DNA of 64,000 nucleotides from Rhizobium mayense (GTDB lineage: Bacteria > Pseudomonadota > Alphaproteobacteria > Rhizobiales > Rhizobiaceae), in the NCBI RefSeq assembly GCF_030272705.1, contig NZ_JARFYM010000026.1:30280-94279 (forward strand), written 5' to 3'. The position numbers and the translations under genes are program-made. Under the pieces are notes generated by a model. The model saw nothing but the letters and a program-made list of their open reading frames with translations, made no database searches and was not told where the DNA came from. Below are positions 9,087-16,644 of the stretch, piece after piece; the first letter of the stretch is position 1; every line of letters starts with the position of its first letter.

Positions 9087-9983
9087 ATGCGAATGTCCAC
9101 AGCTCATTTGTCTATTTTAGCCGCGATTGCGGCGTTTTTGCCATTGACGGTCGCGTCGGGTGCCGCAGCCGAGGTGCTGAAGCCCTTCAAAGATGATCTC
9201 TTTTCCAATCAAACGGTCCTCGAAAGCCATGACAATGGTGCTTTCCAAACGATCGACTATCAGGAAATGCGCGACATCAATGGCCGCGACGAGGTCCCGG
9301 AACGGCGCGTCAAGCCGGCCTATGTTGCAACCGGCGTGCGCTGGAAAGCGCAGCAGGACGAGACCTTGCCGCTCGGTGACCGCAAGCTCGACGTCACCCG
9401 CATTGGCCCGGCATCCAAGCAGGCCTTCACCGTGATCTTCATCCACGGCCGCGGCGGCGACCGCAGGCTGGGGTCGAACGACTATACGTTCGGCGGCAAC
9501 TTCAACCGGCTGAAAAACCTCGCCTACAACAATGGCGGCACCTACTATGCCCCAAGCGTAAAAAGCTTCGATAGCGACGGCGTCACCGACATCGCGGCGC
9601 TGATCCGCTATTCCTACGAGCAGTCCGGTGGCAGGCCTGTCATTCTCACCTGCGCATCAATGGGCAGCTTCATCTGCTGGGGCATTACCCGCGACGCCGA
9701 AAGCGTCAAGCGCCTGAAGGGAATGGCGATTTTAAGCGGCGTCACCGATCCGGATTTCGCCAACAGCGCTTTCTACAAGGCAAAACTGCCGATCTGGTTC
9801 ACCCATGGCAGCAGAGATCCTGTCTACGCGGCGACCAACCAGGAAGCTCTCTTTGAAAAGCTTTATAAGTCGCATTACCCGACGCGGTTCACGCTGTTTG
9901 CCACCGGCAACCATGGCACGCCGGTGCGCATGACCGACTGGCGAAAAGTGTTGAATTGGGTCATTGATCCACAACCCTCATAA
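9087..9983 (+). CDS. Exported alpha/beta hydrolase
   Basis: A 298-residue protein with a signal peptide (STAHLSILAAIAAFLPLTVASGAAA), so probably periplasmic. It shows the alpha/beta-hydrolase core: an oxyanion segment FIHGRGGDR, a nucleophile elbow TCASMGSF in which the first Gly of GxSxG is replaced, then HGSRDPVY carrying the acid and TGNHGTPV carrying the likely catalytic His. ATG 9087 is preferred over the earlier in-frame ATG 8901 because a GAGGGAAG ribosome-binding site lies about eight bases upstream and the signal peptide starts there. It is divergent from parE and sits upstream of tpiA with a gap of about 140 bases. The substrate is unknown. Confidence 0.85.
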   Translation: MRMSTAHLSILAAIAAFLPLTVASGAAAEVLKPFKDDLFSNQTVLESHDNGAFQTIDYQEMRDINGRDEVPERRVKPAYVATGVRWKAQQDETLPLGDRKLDVTRIGPASKQAFTVIFIHGRGGDRRLGSNDYTFGGNFNRLKNLAYNNGGTYYAPSVKSFDSDGVTDIAALIRYSYEQSGGRPVILTCASMGSFICWGITRDAESVKRLKGMAILSGVTDPDFANSAFYKAKLPIWFTHGSRDPVYAATNQEALFEKLYKSHYPTRFTLFATGNHGTPVRMTDWRKVLNWVIDPQPS

Positions 9984-10122
9984 CTCTCTTCGAAAAAATT
10001 TCGAATTATTTTCGGAAAAGCGATTTTTTAAACGATTTGAACTCCTTCCGGCCGCTTTCGACAACTTTTCTTTCCGCCCTAGTTTTGTTAGTGCGGCAGA
10101 GAGGTGACGGGGGAAACGCGGA

Positions 10123-10893
10123 ATGACAAATAAAATACGGCCGCTTTTGGCTGGAAATTGGAAGATGAATGGCACACGGGCCAGCCTCGACCAGATCAAG
10201 GCGATGGCCGATGGAGTGAAAGCGCCGCTATCCGAAAAAATCGACACATTGCTCTGCCCACCGGCAAGCTTGCTGTATGTCGCAACAGCACTTTGCGACG
10301 ATAGTCCGCTGGCGATCGGTGCACAGGACTGCCATCAGCAAGTCAGCGGCCCGCATACAGGCGATATTTCCGCCGAGATGATCGCCGACTGCTTCGGTAC
10401 CCATGTCATCGTCGGTCATTCCGAGCGGCGCAGAAACCATGCGGAAAGCGACATGCTGGTGCGCGCCAAGGCGGAAGCGGCTCATGCCGCGGGACTGATC
10501 ACCATCATCTGCATTGGCGAAACGGCCTACGAGCGTAACAGCGGCCAGACGCTGGATGTCCTGAAGCGCGAACTTAATGCTTCGGTTCCAGAAGGTTCGA
10601 CCTCGGAGACGACCGTCGTCGCTTATGAGCCGGTATGGGCGATCGGCAGCGGCCAGCTTCCCACGCGCGCCGATATCGAGGAGGCACATTTCTTCATGCG
10701 CGACGAGCTCATCGAACGCTTTGGCGCCGACGGCGGGCAGATCCGTCTTCTCTATGGCGGCTCGGTCAACGGCGACAACGCGGCAGAGCTACTCGCCATC
10801 CCCAATGTGAACGGTGTGCTCGTTGGCGGCCACAGCTTGAAAGCCGTAGACTTCCTCGCCATCTATGGCGCATTCGAACGGCAGTTCGCCTGA
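10123..10893 (+). CDS. tpiA: Triosephosphate isomerase
   Basis: TpiA interconverts dihydroxyacetone phosphate and glyceraldehyde 3-phosphate in central carbon metabolism. The 256-residue length is normal. Catalytic residues are visible: N12 and K14 in AGNWKMNG, the electrophile H99 in VGHSERR and the base E169 in AYEPVWAIGSG; the phosphate loop YGGSVN and the C-terminal VGGHSLKA loop are also present (many homologues have VGGASLKA). It is the first gene of the tpiA-secG-pyrG set, all on the plus strand, with secG 115 bases downstream. Rhizobia often carry a second isomerase elsewhere; this one resembles the chromosomal TpiA. Confidence 0.95.
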   Translation: MTNKIRPLLAGNWKMNGTRASLDQIKAMADGVKAPLSEKIDTLLCPPASLLYVATALCDDSPLAIGAQDCHQQVSGPHTGDISAEMIADCFGTHVIVGHSERRRNHAESDMLVRAKAEAAHAAGLITIICIGETAYERNSGQTLDVLKRELNASVPEGSTSETTVVAYEPVWAIGSGQLPTRADIEEAHFFMRDELIERFGADGGQIRLLYGGSVNGDNAAELLAIPNVNGVLVGGHSLKAVDFLAIYGAFERQFA

Positions 10894-11008
10894 AGGTTTC
10901 ACTTGCCTGGGTTCCAGTCTCAAAAGGACTTGGAATAGGCGAAAGCCTCATGTAAAGAGCCGCGAGCTTTTCTTTTTGATGCCCGCGCCTGTGGGCAGGA
11001 CTGGACCT

Positions 11009-11599
11009 ATGCAAACCGTACTGCTTGTCATCTATCTCATGGTTGTCATCGCCCTTATCGGCGTGGTGCTGATTCAGCGCTCGGAAGGCGGCGGCCTGGG
11101 CATCGGCGGCGGATCGGGCTTCATGTCGGCACGCGGCACGGCCAATGCGCTGACCCGCACCACGGCCATCCTTGCGGCGTTGTTCTTTGCATTGGCGCTG
11201 GGCATGAATGTTTATTCGCGCTTCGAGGGACGTCCGACCGATATTCTGAACCGTATTCCGAGCACGGCGGGTCAGGGCAACGGCATTCTCGATTCGCTCG
11301 GCGGCCAGAAGGGTGCAGCTCCGGCAGGCGGCCAATCCCAGCCGGCCAATAACAACGGTGTCCCGAACAGCGGCGTGGTTGCTCCGCAACCTCAGACGAC
11401 GCCACAGCCCGCGCCGACGGCCACCCAACAGGCACCAGCCGCGCCCGCAACGCAGCCGGCTCCGGCAACTGGCGGTGAGCAGACTACTCCGGCCACCAAC
11501 AGCCAGCAGGCGCCTGCCGCCACCGGTCAGCAGCCAGCGCCGGCTCCGACAACCACAGCGCCAGCTCAAAGCGGCAGCGGCGTTCCGACCGGCCAGTAA
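11009..11599 (+). CDS. secG: Preprotein translocase subunit SecG
   Basis: SecG is the small membrane subunit of the SecYEG protein-export channel. Residues 1-20 (MQTVLLVIYLMVVIALIGVV) and about 52-70 form the two transmembrane helices, linked by the conserved LIQRSEGGGLGIGGGSGFMSARG loop. The C-terminal 110 residues are a low-complexity Pro/Ala/Gln/Thr-rich tail, a feature of rhizobial SecG, which makes the protein (196 residues) longer than E. coli SecG (about 110). ATG 11009 follows an AGGA sequence; the longer open frame from 10865 reaches back into tpiA and is not the start. A terminator follows at 11623. Confidence 0.93.
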   Translation: MQTVLLVIYLMVVIALIGVVLIQRSEGGGLGIGGGSGFMSARGTANALTRTTAILAALFFALALGMNVYSRFEGRPTDILNRIPSTAGQGNGILDSLGGQKGAAPAGGQSQPANNNGVPNSGVVAPQPQTTPQPAPTATQQAPAAPATQPAPATGGEQTTPATNSQQAPAATGQQPAPAPTTTAPAQSGSGVPTGQ

Positions 11600-11622
11600 G
11601 CCCGGTCAGCTACTAAAATCCT

Positions 11623-11655
11623 CCGGCAGGTCTTCCGATCTGCCGGTTTTGTTTT
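11623..11655 (+). terminator. Rho-independent terminator after secG
   Basis: A seven-base-pair stem, CCGGCAG at 11623-11629 and CTGCCGG at 11640-11646, with a ten-base loop, is followed directly by TTTTGTTTT. It should end the tpiA-secG transcript before pyrG, which would then need its own promoter in the 90 bases between. Confidence 0.8.
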
Positions 11656-11743
11656 GTCAACATTCCGCGTTCTGCGTCCAAAATTCCGGAAACGAATTTT
11701 AGGACTGGCGGAATCATTTGTGAAAAGGTATCCGGTGACTCCC

Positions 11744-13372
11744 ATGGCGCGATATGTATTCATCACTGGCGGCGTGGTTTCTTCCCTCGGAAAAGGAATT
11801 GCGGCCGCGGCTCTCGGAGCGTTGTTGCAGGCCCGTGGTTATCGGGTCCGCCTTCGCAAACTCGACCCCTATCTGAACGTGGACCCGGGCACGATGAGCC
11901 CGACCCAGCACGGCGAGGTCTTCGTCACCGATGACGGTGCGGAAACCGACCTCGATCTTGGCCACTACGAACGCTTCACCGGCCGTTCGGCCACCAAGAC
12001 CGACAACATCACCACCGGTCGCATCTATAAGAACATCATCGACAAGGAACGCCGCGGCGACTATCTCGGCGCTACTGTTCAGGTCATTCCGCACGTCACC
12101 AACGAGATCAAGGATTTCGTCACCGAAGGCAATGACGACTATGATTTCGTCATCTGCGAGATCGGCGGCACGGTCGGCGACATCGAAGCCATGCCTTTCA
12201 TGGAAGCGATCCGTCAGCTCGGCAACGATCTGCCACGCGGCACTGCCATCTACGTCCACCTGACGCTGATGCCTTACATCCCGGCGGCCGGCGAGCTGAA
12301 GACCAAACCGACCCAGCATTCCGTCAAGGAACTGCAGGCGCTCGGCATTCATCCCGACATCCTGCTCGTGCGCGCCGATCGGGAAATCCCCGAGGCTGAG
12401 CGTCGCAAGCTTTCGCTGTTCTGCAACGTCCGTCCGTCCGCCGTCATCCAGGCGCTCGATGTCGCCAATATCTACGACGTGCCGATGGCCTACCACAAGG
12501 AAGGCCTCGACAATGAGGTGCTGGCCGCTTTCGGCATCGAGCCGGCACCGAAGCCGCGGCTCGAGCAGTGGGAAGAAGTCTGCAACCGCATCCGCACGCC
12601 GGAAGGCGAGGTGACCATTGCCATCGTCGGCAAATATACCGGCCTCAAGGATGCCTATAAGTCGCTGATCGAAGCGCTGCACCACGGCGGCATCGCCAAT
12701 CGCGTAAAGGTCAAGCTCGAATGGATCGAGTCGGAGGTCTTCGAGAAGGAAGATCCAGCACCCTATCTCGAAAAGGTCCACGGCATTCTCGTGCCGGGCG
12801 GTTTTGGCGAACGAGGCTCCGAGGGCAAGATCCATGCGGCCCGCTTCGCCCGCGAGCGTAAGGTGCCGTATTTCGGCATCTGCTTCGGCATGCAGATGGC
12901 TGTCATCGAAGCAGCCCGCAATCTTGCCGGCGTCGATCACGCGTCCTCCACCGAATTCGGTCCGACCAAGGAGCCGGTCGTCGGCCTGATGACGGAATGG
13001 CTGAAGGGCAACGAACTACAGAAGCGCACGGCATCCGGCGACCTCGGCGGCACAATGCGTCTCGGCGCCTACAAGGCGGCGCTGAAGAAGGGCACGAAGA
13101 TCTCCGAAATCTATGGCTCGACCGACATTTCCGAACGCCATCGCCACCGCTATGAAGTCAACATCGACTACAAAGAACGGCTGGAAGATTGCGGTCTCGT
13201 CTTCTCCGGCATGTCGCCGGACGGCGTACTCCCGGAAACGATCGAATATGCGGATCATCCGTGGTTCATCGGTGTTCAGTATCATCCGGAATTGAAGTCC
13301 CGCCCGCTCGAACCGCACCCGTTGTTCTCGAGCTTCATCGAAGCGGCGACTGAGCAAAGCCGACTGGTTTAA
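11744..13372 (+). CDS. pyrG: CTP synthase
   Basis: PyrG makes CTP from UTP, glutamine and ATP. The 542-residue protein starts with the canonical ARYVFITGGVVSSLGKG P-loop, followed by YLNVDPGTMSP and EIGGTVGDIE of the amidoligase domain, and ends with a class I glutaminase domain whose nucleophile Cys lies in YFGICFGMQMA and whose His-Glu pair lies in QYHPELKSRP. ATG 11744 is chosen because all CTP synthases begin here; an upstream frame from 11654 runs through the secG terminator. Its last 38 bases overlap the end of the convergent ftrA-like gene. Confidence 0.96.
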   Translation: MARYVFITGGVVSSLGKGIAAAALGALLQARGYRVRLRKLDPYLNVDPGTMSPTQHGEVFVTDDGAETDLDLGHYERFTGRSATKTDNITTGRIYKNIIDKERRGDYLGATVQVIPHVTNEIKDFVTEGNDDYDFVICEIGGTVGDIEAMPFMEAIRQLGNDLPRGTAIYVHLTLMPYIPAAGELKTKPTQHSVKELQALGIHPDILLVRADREIPEAERRKLSLFCNVRPSAVIQALDVANIYDVPMAYHKEGLDNEVLAAFGIEPAPKPRLEQWEEVCNRIRTPEGEVTIAIVGKYTGLKDAYKSLIEALHHGGIANRVKVKLEWIESEVFEKEDPAPYLEKVHGILVPGGFGERGSEGKIHAARFARERKVPYFGICFGMQMAVIEAARNLAGVDHASSTEFGPTKEPVVGLMTEWLKGNELQKRTASGDLGGTMRLGAYKAALKKGTKISEIYGSTDISERHRHRYEVNIDYKERLEDCGLVFSGMSPDGVLPETIEYADHPWFIGVQYHPELKSRPLEPHPLFSSFIEAATEQSRLV

Positions 13373-14351
13373 GGGCGGCAAATCGCTTGCGGTAGTCACT
13401 CGGGCTGACCGCAAGCCTCTCCCGAAAATGATGGCGCATGGTGGCGAGCGATCCAAATCCGCTCGCCACAGCCACATCATCCAGCGAAATGGCAGTCTGC
13501 TTTTCGAGCAGATCCCGGGCGCGTCGCAGCCGCTCGCTCAATAGCCATTCGCCCGGCGCCATGCCGGTCGTCGCCTCGAAACGGCGCTGAAACGTCCGTA
13601 CGCTCATGCCGGCACGCGCTGCAAGTGCAGCAATGGGCTGCTCTTCCTGCAAACGCTCGCGCATCCATTCGAGCAAAGGACCCAAGCGTGCTCCCTCGCG
13701 CTGTCGCAGAACCGGTGTCTCGATATATTGCGCCTGACCGCCTTCGCGATGGGGCGGCACCACGAGCCTCCGCGCAACACTGTTGGCGATGTCAGGGCCG
13801 AAATCCCGGCGCACGACATGCAGGCAAAGATCGATGGCGGCGGCGCTGCCGGCGGCGGTCAGCACACTGTCTTCGTCGACATAGAGAACATCGGCATCGA
13901 CCGTGATATCCGGATAGCGCGCAGCAATAGAATCGACATAGCGCCAATGCGTCGTCGCCTTTCTGCCAGCAAGCAACCCCGCGGCTGCGAGGACCGCGAC
14001 GCCCGAACATAACGACATGATGCGAACGCCGCGGCGGCTGGCCGCTTGCAGCTCTGCAATCAACGGAGCAGGGACAGGTGTCCCGATGCCGCGCCAGCCG
14101 GGCACCACAATCAGATCGGCATCGGCAATGACCTCCAGCCCGTGGTCGACCTGCACTGTGAGCCCACCAGCAGCGCGCAACGGCCCGTCCTCGATCGTGC
14201 AGGCGGAAAAGCGGTACCAATCGGCGCCCATCTCAGGGCGCGCGAGACCGAAGATTTCGTAGGCGACGCCGAATTCGAACGTGCATAGCCCGTCATAGAC
14301 GAGAGTGACGACATGCGGGCCGAGAGGATTAGGGCTATCGGAATTTGGCAT
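13335..14351 (-). CDS. GlxA/FtrA family AraC-type transcriptional regulator
   Basis: A protein of about 338 residues with two domains: an N-terminal DJ-1/PfpI (class I glutaminase-like) domain with MSLCSGVAVLAAAGLL at the nucleophile-elbow position, and a C-terminal AraC-type double helix-turn-helix (AALAARAGMSVRTFQRRFEATTG ... DVAVASGFGSLATMRHHFRERLAVSPSDYRKRF). Proteins of this type (FtrA, GlxA, ArgR of Pseudomonas) are activators or repressors of metabolic genes. I place the start at ATG 14351 (MPNSDSPNPLG); an ATG at 14387 is an alternative. It is divergent from the rhodanese gene across about 90 bases, a frequent pairing that makes that gene a likely target. The 3' end overlaps pyrG by 38 bases. 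Confidence 0.85.
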   Translation of the reverse strand: MPNSDSPNPLGPHVVTLVYDGLCTFEFGVAYEIFGLARPEMGADWYRFSACTIEDGPLRAAGGLTVQVDHGLEVIADADLIVVPGWRGIGTPVPAPLIAELQAASRRGVRIMSLCSGVAVLAAAGLLAGRKATTHWRYVDSIAARYPDITVDADVLYVDEDSVLTAAGSAAAIDLCLHVVRRDFGPDIANSVARRLVVPPHREGGQAQYIETPVLRQREGARLGPLLEWMRERLQEEQPIAALAARAGMSVRTFQRRFEATTGMAPGEWLLSERLRRARDLLEKQTAISLDDVAVASGFGSLATMRHHFRERLAVSPSDYRKRFAALKPVGFAQSPLR

Positions 14352-14437
14352 GATGTTGACGCTATATGGCATTCCGGCCAATTTCAACTGTGGGTTCGCT
14401 CAGACATGAATGCGCTGAACCAAAGAAGGAGCGTTCC

Positions 14438-14830
14438 ATGTCCCTAGTCAGTGAAGTCCCCGCCGCAGCGCCGAGCCTCGTTGCTGAATATTATGCCCAG
14501 AGGCTAGCTTTCGAGACTGATTGCTCCGATGTGTATCAGGCGATGACGTCGGGCAATGCTGACTTTGTGCTGATCGACGTTCGCGGGCCGGTCCTGTTTC
14601 AGGAGCGACATATCCCCGGCGCGATCAACCTCCCGCATGGCAAGATGACCGCGCGGAAGATGGCGGAATGGCCTGACGACACGCTGTTCGTCGTCTATTG
14701 CGCCGGACCGCATTGCAACGGCACGGACAAGGCGGCACTCCGCCTCGGCAGGCTTGGCAAGGGCGTCAAGGTCATGATTGGTGGCATCACCGGCTGGGCA
14801 GACGAGGGCAACCCGTTCGAAATGGGCTGA
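14438..14830 (+). CDS. Rhodanese-like domain protein
   Basis: A 130-residue single-domain rhodanese. Conserved parts are VLIDVRGPVLFQERHIPGAINLPHG and the active-site loop VYCAGPHCNGTDKAA, in which the first Cys (of YCAG) is the persulfide-forming nucleophile. Single-domain rhodaneses move sulfane sulfur to acceptors such as cyanide or thiols; the biological acceptor is unknown. ATG 14438 has an AAGGAG ribosome-binding site. It is divergent from the FtrA/GlxA-type regulator, and a terminator follows immediately, so it forms a single-gene transcript. Confidence 0.9.
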   Translation: MSLVSEVPAAAPSLVAEYYAQRLAFETDCSDVYQAMTSGNADFVLIDVRGPVLFQERHIPGAINLPHGKMTARKMAEWPDDTLFVVYCAGPHCNGTDKAALRLGRLGKGVKVMIGGITGWADEGNPFEMG

Positions 14831-14842
14831 TCGATTGACAAG

Positions 14843-14877
14843 GCAAACCCGACATCTGCCGGGTTTGCTCATTTTTG
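14843..14877 (+). terminator. Rho-independent terminator after the rhodanese gene
   Basis: A perfect nine-base-pair stem, GCAAACCCG at 14843-14851 and CGGGTTTGC at 14860-14868, with an eight-base loop, is followed by TCATTTTTG. Confidence 0.88.
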
Positions 14878-14973
14878 TAGCACTGCGAAAAACCTTGGCA
14901 TCTACGTGACTTGACTGTCGCGCCGCTTCCCGTTCCGTGGCACTGTGCGCGTGAGCATAATGGGAACAAATGT

Positions 14974-16023
14974 ATGATCTTCAATCCATTTGACGATCGC
15001 GCGAAAAGAGCGACGGCCAAGATAGCTTTCACTTTCACGCTGCTGATCGCATTCAATGTTGCGGCATGGATCTGGGCGTGGGTCGCCTTTGCTGAAAGGC
15101 CATCGCTTCTGGGTATTGCGTTTCTTGCCTATATGTTTGGGCTTCGTCACGCCTTCGACGCCGATCATATCGCCGCGATCGACAACGTCGTGCGCAAGCT
15201 GATGCAGGAAAGGAAACAGCCTTATGCAGTCGGCTTCTTCTTTTCGCTCGGCCATTCCTCGATCGTGGTCATCGCATCGATCGTGATAGCCGCGACGACG
15301 GCTGCAATGCAAAGCCGGCTCGAGTCGTTCCACGATGTTGGAGGCGTCATCGGCACGGCGGTCTCGGCCGCTTTCCTGCTTCTCATCGGCATTGCCAACC
15401 TGTTCGTCCTCAAGGGCGTATGGTCTGCCTTCAATCGCGCGCGGAGGGGCGAGAGGATTGCCGACGAAGACCTGGACGCTTTGCTGGCTGGCGGCGGTTT
15501 CCTGGCGCGCATCTTCCGGCCGATGTTCAAGGTGGTGACGCGGTCCTGGCATATGTATCCGATCGGCTTTTTGTTCGGACTTGGTTTCGATACGGCGACG
15601 GAGATCGGCTTGCTCGGCATATCGGCGGCCCAGGCAGCGCAAGGCATGTCCTTCTGGACGATCCTCGTCTTCCCTGCGCTCTTCACCGCCGGCATGTCGC
15701 TGATGGACACTAGCGACAGCATATTGATGACCGGCGCCTACGGCTGGGCTTTCGTCAAGCCGGTGCGCAAGCTCTGGTACAATCTGACAATCACGGCGGC
15801 ATCGGTTGCCGTCGCCATCTTCATCGGCGGTATCGAGGCATTAGGCTTGATCTCGGACAAGCTCGGCCTCGAAGGCGGTGTCTGGAGCTACATCGGCGAT
15901 CTCAACGACAATCTCGTCAATTTCGGCTTTGTGGTCGTCGGTATCTTCCTGCTGAGCTGGGTGGTTTCGACCATCCTCTACAAGGCCAAGGGCTACGACA
16001 GCTTGCAGATCAACCGCTCCTGA
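14974..16023 (+). CDS. HoxN/NixA (NiCoT) family nickel/cobalt permease
   Basis: A 349-residue secondary transporter of the NiCoT family that takes up Ni2+ and/or Co2+ with high affinity for metalloenzymes or cobalamin. The signature in membrane helix II is seen as RHAFDADHI (H59, D64, H65: the HX4DH motif). The other family motifs are also present: FSLGHSSIV, LGFDTATEIGLL and LFTAGMSLMDTSDSILM. Seven to eight membrane segments can be counted. ATG 14974 is chosen, with GGGAA upstream. No cobalamin riboswitch or obvious NikR site is seen in the 95 bases after the preceding terminator, and no nickel or cobalt enzyme genes are adjacent, so metal preference is open. Confidence 0.92.
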   Translation: MIFNPFDDRAKRATAKIAFTFTLLIAFNVAAWIWAWVAFAERPSLLGIAFLAYMFGLRHAFDADHIAAIDNVVRKLMQERKQPYAVGFFFSLGHSSIVVIASIVIAATTAAMQSRLESFHDVGGVIGTAVSAAFLLLIGIANLFVLKGVWSAFNRARRGERIADEDLDALLAGGGFLARIFRPMFKVVTRSWHMYPIGFLFGLGFDTATEIGLLGISAAQAAQGMSFWTILVFPALFTAGMSLMDTSDSILMTGAYGWAFVKPVRKLWYNLTITAASVAVAIFIGGIEALGLISDKLGLEGGVWSYIGDLNDNLVNFGFVVVGIFLLSWVVSTILYKAKGYDSLQINRS

Positions 16024-16108
16024 CGCATCATTGTTTTCATAGATTTACATAGCTGCGGCTGGATTTTATCGCGCCTGGCGACAGTTATATTCGATGAGGG
16101 GCATAATC

Positions 16109-16630
16109 ATGAACCAGACAACGGGTTTTCTCGGCGCCGTCGTCGTTCTGTGCGCTGTCGGGGCCGATTCGGCTCTTGCACAAACCACGGGCTGTTCGCT
16201 GCGGCCGGCGGTCAGCGCCCAACGCCAGACCCTGAATTGCGAGCCGGGCCTCAGTATCACCATCGAACGCGGGGCAAGTTACCAGCTCACCGACCGCAAT
16301 CGCGATGGCCGGGTGGATGCCATCGTGCTCAATAGCAAGGCGGCTCTGGTCGATGTCGATAGCGGCCGCATTCGCGGCGGGTTCGAAGTGGTGACGCCAC
16401 AGGCGATCGCTGCCGTGCGCGGCACGCGATGGGCGGTCGATGCGCAACGCGGGAAGACATCCGTGCTGGTGCTGCGCGGCCGCGTCGCTGTCAACAAGAT
16501 TTCGACCGGCGAGGGCGTTACGCTTGGACAAGGGCAGGGTGTCGATGTTGATCGCGGCCGTAGTCCTCTGAGTGTCACTCGCTGGGGACAACCACGTATA
16601 AACGCACTGATGGGCCGCCTCGGCCAGTGA
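16109..16630 (+). CDS. Exported FecR domain protein
   Basis: A 173-residue protein with a signal peptide (residues 1 to about 25, ending SALAQ), then a FecR-like beta-domain with VDVDSGRIRGGFEVVTPQ, AAVRGTRWAVDAQ and VLVLRGRVAV. Here FecR does not have a cytosolic anti-sigma part; the protein is expected in the periplasm. It is followed after 14 bases by a CHASE2/cyclase gene, a combination seen in many proteobacteria in which the FecR protein may feed a periplasmic signal to the CHASE2 sensor. ATG 16109 has GAGGGG upstream; an in-frame ATG at 16094 is an alternative. Confidence 0.85.
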   Translation: MNQTTGFLGAVVVLCAVGADSALAQTTGCSLRPAVSAQRQTLNCEPGLSITIERGASYQLTDRNRDGRVDAIVLNSKAALVDVDSGRIRGGFEVVTPQAIAAVRGTRWAVDAQRGKTSVLVLRGRVAVNKISTGEGVTLGQGQGVDVDRGRSPLSVTRWGQPRINALMGRLGQ

Positions 16631-16644
16631 GATTCTGACAACCC

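Noticed and set aside
14878..14973. Cobalamin riboswitch or nickel-regulator site before the NiCoT permease
   Set aside because: No B12-box or NikR-type palindrome is visible in the short leader.
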